From NCBI GenBank assembly GCA_022508465.1, contig JAFLVB010000004.1, positions 1 to 58,049 on the forward strand: a stretch of 58,049 bases of DNA, read 5' to 3'. Source of the DNA: Clostridiales bacterium. GTDB lineage: Bacteria; Bacillota; Clostridia; Christensenellales; Pumilibacteraceae. The stretch's first letter is position 1. Each line of letters begins with the position of its first letter. The position numbers and the translations under genes are program-made. Positions 17,451 to 25,516 of this stretch are shown here, piece by piece. The notes beneath the pieces are model-generated. The model was not told the DNA's origin and did not search any database. It saw nothing but the letters and a program-made list of their open reading frames with translations.

Positions 17451-17607
17451 AAAAATGCCGCCCCTAAGCGGAACGACATTGTAAAAATACTCTATTCCGC
17501 TTTGTTGCGACACATTTACAATAACTATATTTTCACGTTTATGTAATGCGAAAAAGATGCATCCCTACCAAGAGAGTATGCGTGAAAATATAATTATTAT
17601 GTATCGC
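17451..17607 (-). promoter_or_regulatory. Structured 5' leader with possible attenuator
   Basis: The predicted transcript starts near 17607. Arms at 17601-17581 and 17537-17515 form a long stem (CGTGAAAATATA pairs with TATATTTTCACG, plus flanks). Downstream GCGGAA (17500-17495) can pair with TTCCGC (17473-17468), but part of the latter can instead pair with GCGG (17461-17458) next to a T5 tract (17455-17451), which looks like a terminator. Mutually exclusive pairings fit a riboswitch or attenuator. No known class recognised. Confidence 0.5.
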
Positions 17608-17613
17608 ACTTAT

Positions 17614-17642
17614 ATTGTAAAGCATTTCGCATAATTTGTCAA
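17614..17642 (-). promoter_or_regulatory. Promoter of the BspA-like gene
   Basis: TTGACA (17642-17637), 17 nt, TACAAT (17619-17614) on the minus strand, giving a leader of about 200 nt. Confidence 0.75.
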
Positions 17643-17688
17643 GGGGGTTTAAAAAAATATTTCACCTTTTTATCGCTGCATTTGGGAA

Positions 17689-17734
17689 CCCCCATCACCT
17701 CGTTGCAAAGCACAAACTCGAGGTGATGGGTCAC
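17689..17734. repeat. Inverted repeat, 12-bp arms
   Basis: CCCATCACCTCG and CGAGGTGATGGG enclose about 17 nt. It lies between the BspA promoter and the next terminator. Its role is unclear. Confidence 0.6.
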
Positions 17735-17739
17735 ATTAA

Positions 17740-17777
17740 ACAAAAGCCCCTTGCGTTATGCAAAAGGCTTTTTATTT
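17740..17777 (-). terminator. Terminator of the GGGtGRT operon
   Basis: AAAAAGCCTTTTGCAT and ATGCAAGGGGCTTTT-like arms form a stem followed by T on the minus strand. It lies about 25 nt beyond the palindrome at 17800. Confidence 0.65.
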
Positions 17778-17799
17778 AAGTTATTATTATATAGGTTTA

Positions 17800-17840
17800 G
17801 TTTAAAAGTTTTTTGCCTACTTTTTTTCAAAAAAGTAGGT
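17800..17840. repeat. Stop-codon palindrome, copy 2
   Basis: CCTACTTTTTTT and AAAAAAGTAGG arms. The stop codon of the 17840-18841 gene touches the edge of the unit. Confidence 0.85.
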
Positions 17841-18841
17841 TATTTTGCAAGGGCTTCCTCTACTGCGACAGCAACGGCAACGGTAGCGCCTACCATCGGG
17901 TTGTTACCCATGCCGATAAGTCCCATCATCTCAACGTGAGCGGGCACAGACGACGAGCCTGCGAACTGAGCGTCCGAATGCATACGTCCCATAGTATCGG
18001 TCATACCGTACGAAGCCGGACCTGCCGCCATATTGTCGGGGTGAAGAGTTCTACCCGTACCGCCGCCCGACGCAACCGAGAAGTATTTTTTGCCGGTGTC
18101 GTAGCAAAGCTTTTTGTAAGTGCCTGCAACGGGGTGCTGGAATCTGGTCGGGTTGGTGGAGTTACCCGTAATGGACACGTCAACCTTTTCCATTTCCATA
18201 ATGGCAACGCCCTCGCGAACATCGTCGGCGCCATAGCAACGCACCTTAGCACGTTCGCCGTCCGAATAAGCGTACTCCTTTACAACGTTAAGCTTGCCTG
18301 TAAAGTAGTCGTACTCGGTCTGAACATAGGTAAAGCCGTTTATTCTGCTTATAATCATAGCAGCGTCCTTACCAAGTCCGTTGAGGATAACCTTTAAGGG
18401 ATTTTTGCGCACCTTGTTAGCTGTACGAGCAATACCTATTGCACCCTCTGCTGCAGCGAAGCTCTCGTGTCCTGCCAAAAAGCAGAAGCACGATGTCTTT
18501 TCGTCGAGAAGCATGGAAGCAAGATTGCCGTGGCCGAGACCAACCTGACGCTGCTCTGCAACAGAGCCGGGAACGCAGAATGCTTGTAAGCCCTCGCCTA
18601 TTGCAACTGCGGCGTCTGCTGCTCTATTGCAATTCTTTTTGATAGCGATAGCGCAACCTACCGTATAAGCCCAGCTTGCATTGTCGAACGCAATGGGCTG
18701 AGTTCCCTTTACAATGCTGTCCACGTTAATGCCGTGGTCCAAGCAAATCTGCCTTGCATCCTCAAGATCCTTTATGCCATTAGCCTTAAGGGCTTTATTT
18801 ATACCGTTTATTCTCTTTTCGTAACCTTCAAAAGTAACCAT
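17840..18841 (-). CDS. GGGtGRT protein
   Basis: A 333-residue protein of the family named for its GGGTGRT motif (here SGGGTGRTLHPDNMAAG at about residue 260). Other conserved stretches are GHESFAAAEGAIGIARTANK and the C-terminal MMGLIGMGNNPMVGATVAVAVAVEEALAK-like tail. The family is found in anaerobes, nearly always beside the NifU-like scaffold encoded just upstream, as here with a 10-nt gap. Its biochemical role is unknown; an Fe-S or cofactor-related function is inferred from that pairing. AGGAGG precedes the ATG. Confidence 0.87.
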   Translation of the reverse strand: MVTFEGYEKRINGINKALKANGIKDLEDARQICLDHGINVDSIVKGTQPIAFDNASWAYTVGCAIAIKKNCNRAADAAVAIGEGLQAFCVPGSVAEQRQVGLGHGNLASMLLDEKTSCFCFLAGHESFAAAEGAIGIARTANKVRKNPLKVILNGLGKDAAMIISRINGFTYVQTEYDYFTGKLNVVKEYAYSDGERAKVRCYGADDVREGVAIMEMEKVDVSITGNSTNPTRFQHPVAGTYKKLCYDTGKKYFSVASGGGTGRTLHPDNMAAGPASYGMTDTMGRMHSDAQFAGSSSVPAHVEMMGLIGMGNNPMVGATVAVAVAVEEALAK

Positions 18842-18851
18842 AGTTTACCTC

Positions 18852-19544
18852 CTACTGTTTGCGCGGGTCAATATACTTTGCCGCGTTGTCGAATCTGCCG
18901 TAATGACCGGTGGATTCTTTGAGCGCCTGATTAGCGTCCATACCGGCTTTGATCTTATCCATCATTACGCCAAGTCTTACGAACTCGTAACCTACTACCA
19001 AATTGTCCTTGTCAAGAGCGAGCTTGGTTATATAACCCTCTGCAATTTCAAGATATCTAACGCCCTTACTTTCGGTGCTGTAAATTGTGCCCACCTGCGA
19101 GCGGTGTCCCTTGCCGAGGTCTTCGAGTCCGGCACCTATCTCTAAGCCGTCTTCGGAGAACGCCGATTGGCTTCTGCCGTAAACTATCTGCAAAAACAGC
19201 TCGCGCATAGCCGTATTGATGGCGTCGCACACAAGGTCGGTGTTGAGCGCCTCCAAAATCGTCTTGCCGGGCAAAATTTCGCCTGCCATTGCAGCCGAAT
19301 GAGTCATTCCCGAGCAGCCGATTGTTTCAACGAGCGCCTCGCGAATTATTCCTTCTTTTATGTTGAGCGTCATCTTGCACGCGCCCTGCTGAGGTGCGCA
19401 CCAGCCTACGCCGTGAGTGAGTCCGCTTATGTCGCGAATCTCCTTTGCTTTAACCCATTTGCCTTCTTCGGGAATGGGCGCAGGTCCGTGATGAGGACCT
19501 TTGGCAACACATACCATATTTTCCACTTCTTTAGAAAATCGCAT
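18852..19544 (-). CDS. Iron-sulfur cluster assembly scaffold (NifU/IscU-like) protein
   Basis: A 230-residue NifU_N-like protein. The Cys residues expected for cluster binding are in VGWCAPQQGACKM and ETIGCSGMTHSAAMAGE, with the family's GKT motif (PGKTILEAL) after them. It is longer than IscU, with an extra C-terminal part that goes with the GGGtGRT partner. The start at 19544 was chosen because GGAGG lies 6 nt upstream; the longer frame has no ribosome site. First gene of a two-gene operon. Confidence 0.87.
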   Translation of the reverse strand: MRFSKEVENMVCVAKGPHHGPAPIPEEGKWVKAKEIRDISGLTHGVGWCAPQQGACKMTLNIKEGIIREALVETIGCSGMTHSAAMAGEILPGKTILEALNTDLVCDAINTAMRELFLQIVYGRSQSAFSEDGLEIGAGLEDLGKGHRSQVGTIYSTESKGVRYLEIAEGYITKLALDKDNLVVGYEFVRLGVMMDKIKAGMDANQALKESTGHYGRFDNAAKYIDPRKQ

Positions 19545-19805
19545 ATTAGCCTCCATTATTCTTAGTGGAAATATTTTACCACTTTTATGACAATTTAACA
19601 ACAATTTTTAACCGAAAAACTAATGAAAAAATCCTTTTTTTGGATTTTAAGCTTTTTGCTTTACTTTTACGGCATTTAGTGCTAAAATTTTATACAGAAA
19701 TGCAATCTTAAAATTGTAAGGCATTTTAAGTTACGACCGGACAAATTGCAAACAACAAAGCAATTTTAAGTTGTTAAACCAATATAAATTTCGGAGGGTT
19801 TACTA

Positions 19806-20201
19806 ATGGAAGTAGGAATTAAAGGCAAAAAGGAACGCGTCGTTCCGTACGAACAGACCGCAGAATATATCTCGAGTGGACTCTTGCCCGTCTTTGCAAC
19901 ACCTTGCATGATTCAGTTTATGGAGGAGACGGCGCGCGTGTCCGTTGAGCCGTTTTTAAATGAAGGTCAAAGCACGGTGGGTACAAGCGTCAACATAAAG
20001 CACCTTGCCTCCACCTTTGTGGGTTGCAAAGTAACATGCGAGAGCGAGCTTATTGAAATCGACCGTCGTCGCCTCGTGTTCAATGTAAAGGTGTATGACG
20101 ACAAAGAGCTCCTCGGCGAAGGAGTGCATGAGCGATTTATTATAGACAACGCTAAGTTTATCGCCCGCCTCGACGTCAAAAAACAAGAAATGGGGCTTTA
20201 A
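19806..20201 (+). CDS. FlK-like hotdog-fold thioesterase family protein
   Basis: A 131-residue single hotdog domain. It has the FlK-like layout: VFATPCMIQFMEETAR, holding the Thr and Glu expected in the active site, and STVGTSVNIKHLAST, with the His that completes the site. It probably hydrolyses a small acyl-CoA, though the substrate is unknown. GGAGG precedes the ATG by 7 nt. Single gene, convergent with the DUF4097 operon and separated from it by a terminator. Confidence 0.85.
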   Translation: MEVGIKGKKERVVPYEQTAEYISSGLLPVFATPCMIQFMEETARVSVEPFLNEGQSTVGTSVNIKHLASTFVGCKVTCESELIEIDRRRLVFNVKVYDDKELLGEGVHERFIIDNAKFIARLDVKKQEMGL

Positions 20202-20256
20202 ACTTTTCGGCTTTGCCGACCACCTCGATGTTGAGAAATGGTATGTATTTACATTT

Positions 20257-20285
20257 AAAAGGACAGATTGCTCTGTCCTTTTTGT
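20257..20285 (+). terminator. Terminator of the thioesterase gene
   Basis: AAAAGGACAGA and TCTGTCCTTTTT form a perfect stem with a T tract. Confidence 0.85.
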
Positions 20286-20312
20286 TTTACTCTGCAAGTG
20301 TTATATTTTGCT

Positions 20313-21878
20313 TTACTCCGTAAAGGTTAGGTTGATCGAGCCGTTGCTCGTGCGAACTTTAAGCGTTTTTGTTCCATCGGTTTTGCTTGCGAGGTTGCAA
20401 ATACCGTTGCTCGTGTGCGCCTCGATTTTGTAATCGCTTTTGCGGCCATATATCGAGCCGCTAACCGAGCCGTTGTTGGTGTAAAGCTCTATCATGTCAC
20501 CCTTTAAGCGCGACACCGATACCGCCCCGTTACTCGTTTGGCCATATATGCTTGTCGCCGAGCAGTCTTCAAACCTTACAACTCCGTTGGAGGTCTCGCC
20601 TCGAAGCGATTCTGCTTTTGCATTTGATATTTTCGTAGCGCCGTTGCTTGTCTTTGTGGTAATGCTATTAGATGCCTCAACATCATCTACTCTTATAGCC
20701 CCGTTTTTGGTTGTCACTACGAGGTCAATCAAAGTGCAATCCTCAATATTAATCGCGCCATTCTTGGTATCCAGCTTAACAGTCCGAGCCGTCACATCGT
20801 CAAGCGCAATTGCGCCGTTTTTGGTGGTAAATGACAGATCGTTAAAGTGCATATCTTCTATTGCCACCGCACCGTTCTTTATATCTATGCTTAAATCAAA
20901 ATCGAAGTCAGCGGGCAAATACAGCGCGCCTTTGTTATACTTGCCGGAATACGACGAAAAGAATACACCGCGCCTTATTATACGTCGCCAGTAACCCAAT
21001 GTGCTATAATCGGAAGTAAGATTTATATTTCCATTATCGTACGAAAAATTCTTTTCCTCCTCGGCAAAGTCATAATATTCTAACTTTATATTGCCATCGT
21101 TGGAATATTTTATCTCTAAGCCAAGATTATCGGACGCAAGCGATAACTCCTCGCTTGGGCTGTCTATCATTTGTGACTTAAGCACCATATCATCGATAGC
21201 GGCAAGTCTTTCGATACTAAAACCCATTGCGGAAAACGAAAACAAGAACAAAAATACTCCTGCCGCAAATGTCGCGCCCCAAGCAATATAAAGCTTCTTA
21301 GTGCCGTAAAATTTAAGCGGCTCGGGCTTTTGTAAACAAAGCAGTTTTATTAAGTAAGCGTACGCTTTACCGAGGAATGGCATCACAGAACAGATGCCTG
21401 CACCCACCGCCATGAGTATGATTGCATATCCCATTTGCGCAAAAGCCACACCTGTGTGCGAAAATAACAGCGCAAACGACAAAATAAATACGACAAAGCC
21501 ATAAGCCAAAAACGAGAATGCAATAATCGCCAAAGTGCCTATTGCTATCGCTCCAGCAAAGGCAAACACTACGCATACAGCCATAAGCAAGATTTTGACT
21601 ATAAGCGGCGTACTATTATTTCCGCCCACATTATTTACTTTTACACTCTGCGTGTTTGTGGTTTTGTTTTCTTTGTGTACTTCTCCGCCAAGCTCACGGA
21701 TATAATTTTGCGCGACAAGCTCGGGCGGCTCAAGGCTCGATATAAACTCTTCGCCGCCGCCGTTCTCCAGCCCGTCCTCGATCATCTCGCGATAATAATC
21801 GACAAGCCTATCCGCGTCACCATCGTCAACACCTTTAAGCGCGTTTCTTAAACGCGATAAATATTCGTGCTTATACAT
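20313..21878 (-). CDS. HAAS-domain membrane protein with DUF4097 beta-helix
   Basis: A 521-residue protein. Residues 1-75 are a HAAS/DUF1700 domain (YLSRLRNALKGV, YYREMIEDGLENG). Five to six membrane helices follow at about 110-260. The extracytoplasmic C-terminal half (300-520) is a DUF4097 right-handed beta-helix in which a TKNGAI/TSNGAT phrase recurs about every 20 residues. It is paired with a PadR regulator, the usual context for this family, in which such proteins are thought to sense or buffer envelope stress. The PadR stop and this ATG share a base (TAATG), so the two are translationally coupled. Confidence 0.85.
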   Translation of the reverse strand: MYKHEYLSRLRNALKGVDDGDADRLVDYYREMIEDGLENGGGEEFISSLEPPELVAQNYIRELGGEVHKENKTTNTQSVKVNNVGGNNSTPLIVKILLMAVCVVFAFAGAIAIGTLAIIAFSFLAYGFVVFILSFALLFSHTGVAFAQMGYAIILMAVGAGICSVMPFLGKAYAYLIKLLCLQKPEPLKFYGTKKLYIAWGATFAAGVFLFLFSFSAMGFSIERLAAIDDMVLKSQMIDSPSEELSLASDNLGLEIKYSNDGNIKLEYYDFAEEEKNFSYDNGNINLTSDYSTLGYWRRIIRRGVFFSSYSGKYNKGALYLPADFDFDLSIDIKNGAVAIEDMHFNDLSFTTKNGAIALDDVTARTVKLDTKNGAINIEDCTLIDLVVTTKNGAIRVDDVEASNSITTKTSNGATKISNAKAESLRGETSNGVVRFEDCSATSIYGQTSNGAVSVSRLKGDMIELYTNNGSVSGSIYGRKSDYKIEAHTSNGICNLASKTDGTKTLKVRTSNGSINLTFTE

Positions 21879-22186
21879 TACCTCTCTCCTCGAACAAATT
21901 CGTTGATTTTCTGCATTTCCTTCCACTCTTCGTCAAACTCACTTAGCCGCTTTTGACCTTCTTTGGTAATACGATAATATCGCCGCAGCCGACCGTTGTG
22001 CTCGCGCGAGTACGTCACAAGCTGCCCTACTGCTTCCAGCCGCTTTAGTATCGGATAGAGCGTTGACTCCGACACCTCGATAACGTCGGACAACTTATTT
22101 ATAAGTTCATAGCCGTATGAGTCCCCGCGATTAAGTAGCGCAAGAACGCAAACGTCTAATAGCCCCTTTTTCATCTGAATGTCCAT
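21878..22186 (-). CDS. PadR family transcriptional regulator
   Basis: A 102-residue winged-helix protein: MKKGLLDVCVLALLNRGDSYGYELINKL, SESTLYPILKRLE in the recognition helix, and RLRRYYRITKEGQKRLSEF in the wing. This is the short PadR-s2 type that represses its own operon. The start at 22186 has AAGGAAGG upstream. It is the first gene of the operon with the HAAS/DUF4097 protein, so it probably controls its own partner. Confidence 0.92.
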   Translation of the reverse strand: MDIQMKKGLLDVCVLALLNRGDSYGYELINKLSDVIEVSESTLYPILKRLEAVGQLVTYSREHNGRLRRYYRITKEGQKRLSEFDEEWKEMQKINEFVRGER

Positions 22187-22279
22187 CGTTACCTTCCTTA
22201 TGTATAATATTATACATTGCATAGTATTGCTTGTCAAGTATTTTTTGATATTTTATGTTGTTTATTTACAAAAAAGTAA

Positions 22280-22305
22280 GCTGCAACTATTGTTACAGCT
22301 TATCT
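22280..22305 (-). terminator. Terminator of the yitT-like gene
   Basis: On the minus strand AAGCTGTAAC and GTTGCAGCTT form a stem followed by ACTTTTTT. Confidence 0.75.
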
Positions 22306-22325
22306 TATAAATATTTTATATAATT

Positions 22326-23330
22326 TTACAATGCGGTTTCCTTTTCGCCCTCTTTGACTTGCTTGGTAAAGCCTTGACCGTAAACTTCGCTTGCAGGCAC
22401 CATATATGCAAAGGTATCTGGGTAGCGGCTCAAGATTTTCTTAAACCTTGCCATTTGACGCTTACGAATGATACAAATGAGCAGCTGCTTTTCCCCGCCC
22501 GTATATGCACCTCGTGCCTCAATTATTGTTACGCCTCTATTAAGTTCGGTGGTAAGCTCCTTGCCAAGCTCCTGTCCGTGCAGCGTCACGACTTCGAACT
22601 TGATAGCCGACGAGAATCCACGTATAATCGTCTCTGACGTCTTGGATGCGCAGAACATTTTGCAAAGCGACAAAAGCATGGGAGTAAGAATAGCGAGTTT
22701 TCCTCCGCCGTAGATGCTCGGATCCATAAAGAATGCGGATAAGACAATAACCGACGAGTCAAGGCAGAAAATAAACCAGGAAATATTAGTTGCAGGAAAT
22801 CTCTTTTGGAGCATAGTGCCTATAATTTCGGTACCGCCGTTACAGCCGTCGACCTTAAGCAAGAGGGCAAGCGACGCGCCACACACAATTCCGCCTGCAA
22901 TAGCTGCGATAATAAACGCATAACCGCCTTGAGCGGGATCAACTATAAATTGCGGAAAGTTAATAAGCGGCATAAGCGCAAGCAAGCCGGAATCAAGCAC
23001 AATTGTAACAATTGTCTTGAATATAAAGTCTTTGCGGAACTTGAACATTGCCACAATAATAATGGGAATATTAACAAGAAAGAATACATAACCTGCGTTA
23101 AAGCCTGTCAAATATTCAACAAACGTACCGACACCTAAAAATCCGCCCGGAGAAAAATTGTTTGGCTGAACAAACACATAAACACCTATTGCCTGCAAAA
23201 CGGCAGCAAGTAAAACGATTAAATACTCCTTTATGTATTTAACCGTTACATTTTTTTCGGGCAACTTAAAAGACACACCATTGTGTGTCTCGGCCCCTCT
23301 CTCCACATTATTAACTGACTTGTTCTTCAT
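22326..23330 (-). CDS. YitT family membrane protein (DUF161/DUF2179)
   Basis: A 334-residue integral membrane protein. After a polar N-terminus there are five to six helices with the family blocks VFVQPNNFSPGG and VDGCNGGTEIIG. The last 90 residues are a soluble DUF2179 domain (RGVTIIEARGAYTGGEKQLL). YitT proteins are common in Firmicutes; transport or stress roles have been suggested but none is firmly established. It stands alone between a PadR operon and an ABC exporter. Confidence 0.9.
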   Translation of the reverse strand: MKNKSVNNVERGAETHNGVSFKLPEKNVTVKYIKEYLIVLLAAVLQAIGVYVFVQPNNFSPGGFLGVGTFVEYLTGFNAGYVFFLVNIPIIIVAMFKFRKDFIFKTIVTIVLDSGLLALMPLINFPQFIVDPAQGGYAFIIAAIAGGIVCGASLALLLKVDGCNGGTEIIGTMLQKRFPATNISWFIFCLDSSVIVLSAFFMDPSIYGGGKLAILTPMLLSLCKMFCASKTSETIIRGFSSAIKFEVVTLHGQELGKELTTELNRGVTIIEARGAYTGGEKQLLICIIRKRQMARFKKILSRYPDTFAYMVPASEVYGQGFTKQVKEGEKETAL

Positions 23331-23539
23331 ATCTAAAAAAATCCTCGGCTTGAAATTGTATCACTTTGGGCATTACAAGTAAACTGTTTTAAGGCATTAT
23401 AAAGTGAAAGCTAAACGAAATTACTTTTATCATCCCGCAATAATTGAGGGAGTCGGCTTACGCCCCATTGGGATAGGTGCGGTGGCAATATTATCTTTAT
23501 TACAGGCTTATTTCTTTTGCAGCTAATTATATATAAAAA

Positions 23540-23577
23540 TAAGTTGCAATATTGCTATTACAACTTACTTTGTGGTT
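23540..23577 (-). terminator. Terminator of the ABC exporter operon
   Basis: AAGTTGTAATAGC and GCAATATTGCAACTT pair, followed by ATTTTT on the minus strand, about 15 nt past the palindrome at 23591. Confidence 0.75.
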
Positions 23578-23590
23578 ATTTATTAAGTAT

Positions 23591-23630
23591 AAAAGTTTTT
23601 TTGCTTACTTTTTTTACAAAAAAAGTAAGT
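23591..23630. repeat. Stop-codon palindrome, copy 3
   Basis: CTTACTTTTTTT and AAAAAAAGTAAG arms around GTA. The stop codon of the ABC gene at 23630 overlaps the unit. Confidence 0.85.
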
Positions 23631-25516
23631 TATTCGAGCTCAAAGGCGCCGGTATAGAGCTGATAGTACGTTCCTTTTTGTTCGATAAGCTGATCGTGTG
23701 TTCCGCGTTCTATGATATTGCCGTGATCAAGCACCATAATTACATCGGAGTTCATAACGGTGGACAGTCTATGCGCTATTACAAACACGGTGCGACCTTC
23801 CATGAGCTTATCCATACCGCGCTGAACAATAGCCTCGGTGTGAGTGTCGATAGACGACGTCGCCTCGTCCAAAATCATAACGGGAGGATCGGCAACCGCC
23901 GCTCTCGCGATAGCTATAAGCTGACGCTGTCCCTGCGACAGATTGGCTCCGTTATTGGATAATTCTGTATCATAGCCATTTGGCAGTCTTGTAATAAAGC
24001 TATCCGCACCTGCGAGCTTAGCCGCCTTTATGCACTCCTCGTCGGTAGCCGTGAGGTTGCCGTAACGGATGTTTTCCATAACCGTGCCTGTAAACAGGTT
24101 GGTGTCCTGCAAAACTATACCGAGCGAGCGGCGCAAGTCCGACTTCTTTATTTCGCTTACGTTGATTCCGTCGTAAGTTATATTTCCGTTAGATATATCG
24201 TAGTAGCGGTTGATAAGGTTGGTAATAGTCGTCTTGCCGGCACCAGTCGCGCCTACAAAGGCAACCTTTTGTCCCGGCTTAGCATAGAGAGTAATGTCGT
24301 GCAACACTTGCTTATTTGGCTCATAACCAAAGTCCACATTAAGGAATCTTACATCGCCTTTAAGCGGAACAAGCTCTGTCTTGCCCGCCTCGGTTTTCTT
24401 CCAAGCCCAGCGACCCGTATGCTCCTTAGTTTCGGTAAGCGCGCCGTTATTATCCGCCACATTGACGAGCGTAACCGTGCCGTTGTCGTCCTCTGGCTGA
24501 GCGTCCATAAGGCTGAATATACGGCCTGCACCCGCCATAGCCATAACAATTGCGTTTATTTGCTGCGACACCTGATTGACGTTACTCGTAAACTGCCTTG
24601 TCATATTAAGGAATGCCGCCACAATGCTTATCTCAAGCGCCATGCCCGAAATGCTAACGTTGTTAACATCAAGGAGCAAGAATAATCCGCCTACAACAGC
24701 CACTATAACAAACAACACATTACCTATATTCATAATGATAGGTCCGAGCATATTTGCATAAGCGTTAGCCTTTGTGCTGCCGTCGCAAAGATCCTCGTTT
24801 ATCTTGTCAAACTCTTCTTGACACTCCTTTTCGTGGCAGAAGACCTTGACAACCTTTTGACCGTTCATCATCTCTTGCATATAGCCTTCGGCAGCAGCCC
24901 ACAGCTTTTGCTGACGGATAAAGTATTTAGCCGCACCGCCGCCAAACTTCTTGGACACAAACATCATTATTACAACGCCGCCTACGATTATAAGGGTAAG
25001 CCAAACGCTGTACCAAAGCATTATGCCTAAGACTGCAAGTACAATTGTTCCCGATCTGATGAGCGCGGGCAACGCTTGCGAAATAAGCTGGCGGAGCGTG
25101 TCTATATCGTTGGTGTAGTAGCTCATTATATCGCCGTGCTTGTGCGTGTCGAAGTATTTGATGGGCAGATTCTGCATTCCGTCAAACATAGCCCTACGCA
25201 TCTTGCACAAGTATCCTTGCGTGATGTACGCCATAAGCTGAGCGTACAATGTCGTTATAATTATCGCTATAACGTACATTACGATCAGGAAGGTCATTTG
25301 CGACCAAACCTGCCCCTCTACCGCACTCCAGGGAGTGCCGTTCTTTAGTGAATCGGCAACTACTTTTGTTATCTGTTGAATAAAAATATCCGGGATTGCC
25401 GCTGCCGCCGCCGAAAACAATATACATAATATCGTAATAGGCACGAGAGCGGGATAAAATTTAAACAACATTTTTATTATACGCCCAAAGGTATGTGCTT
25501 TTTTGGTCTTATTCAT
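23630..25516 (-). CDS. ABC exporter half-transporter with canonical ATPase site
   Basis: About 628 residues: six membrane helices (1-330), then an ATPase domain. Walker A is GATGAGKTT, the signature is NLSQGQRQL and Walker B is VMILDEATS with the catalytic Glu. It forms a heterodimer with the protein encoded upstream, as in BmrCD, LmrCD and TM287/288. An insertion of about 45 residues before the ATPase domain (around VADNNGALTETKEH) is unusual. Two in-frame ATGs (25522 and 25516) follow one GGAGG; I chose the second because its spacing (8 nt) is normal. The gene overlaps the upstream stop, so the pair is co-translated. Export of drugs or lipids is likely. Confidence 0.9.
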   Translation of the reverse strand: MNKTKKAHTFGRIIKMLFKFYPALVPITILCILFSAAAAAIPDIFIQQITKVVADSLKNGTPWSAVEGQVWSQMTFLIVMYVIAIIITTLYAQLMAYITQGYLCKMRRAMFDGMQNLPIKYFDTHKHGDIMSYYTNDIDTLRQLISQALPALIRSGTIVLAVLGIMLWYSVWLTLIIVGGVVIMMFVSKKFGGGAAKYFIRQQKLWAAAEGYMQEMMNGQKVVKVFCHEKECQEEFDKINEDLCDGSTKANAYANMLGPIIMNIGNVLFVIVAVVGGLFLLLDVNNVSISGMALEISIVAAFLNMTRQFTSNVNQVSQQINAIVMAMAGAGRIFSLMDAQPEDDNGTVTLVNVADNNGALTETKEHTGRWAWKKTEAGKTELVPLKGDVRFLNVDFGYEPNKQVLHDITLYAKPGQKVAFVGATGAGKTTITNLINRYYDISNGNITYDGINVSEIKKSDLRRSLGIVLQDTNLFTGTVMENIRYGNLTATDEECIKAAKLAGADSFITRLPNGYDTELSNNGANLSQGQRQLIAIARAAVADPPVMILDEATSSIDTHTEAIVQRGMDKLMEGRTVFVIAHRLSTVMNSDVIMVLDHGNIIERGTHDQLIEQKGTYYQLYTGAFELE

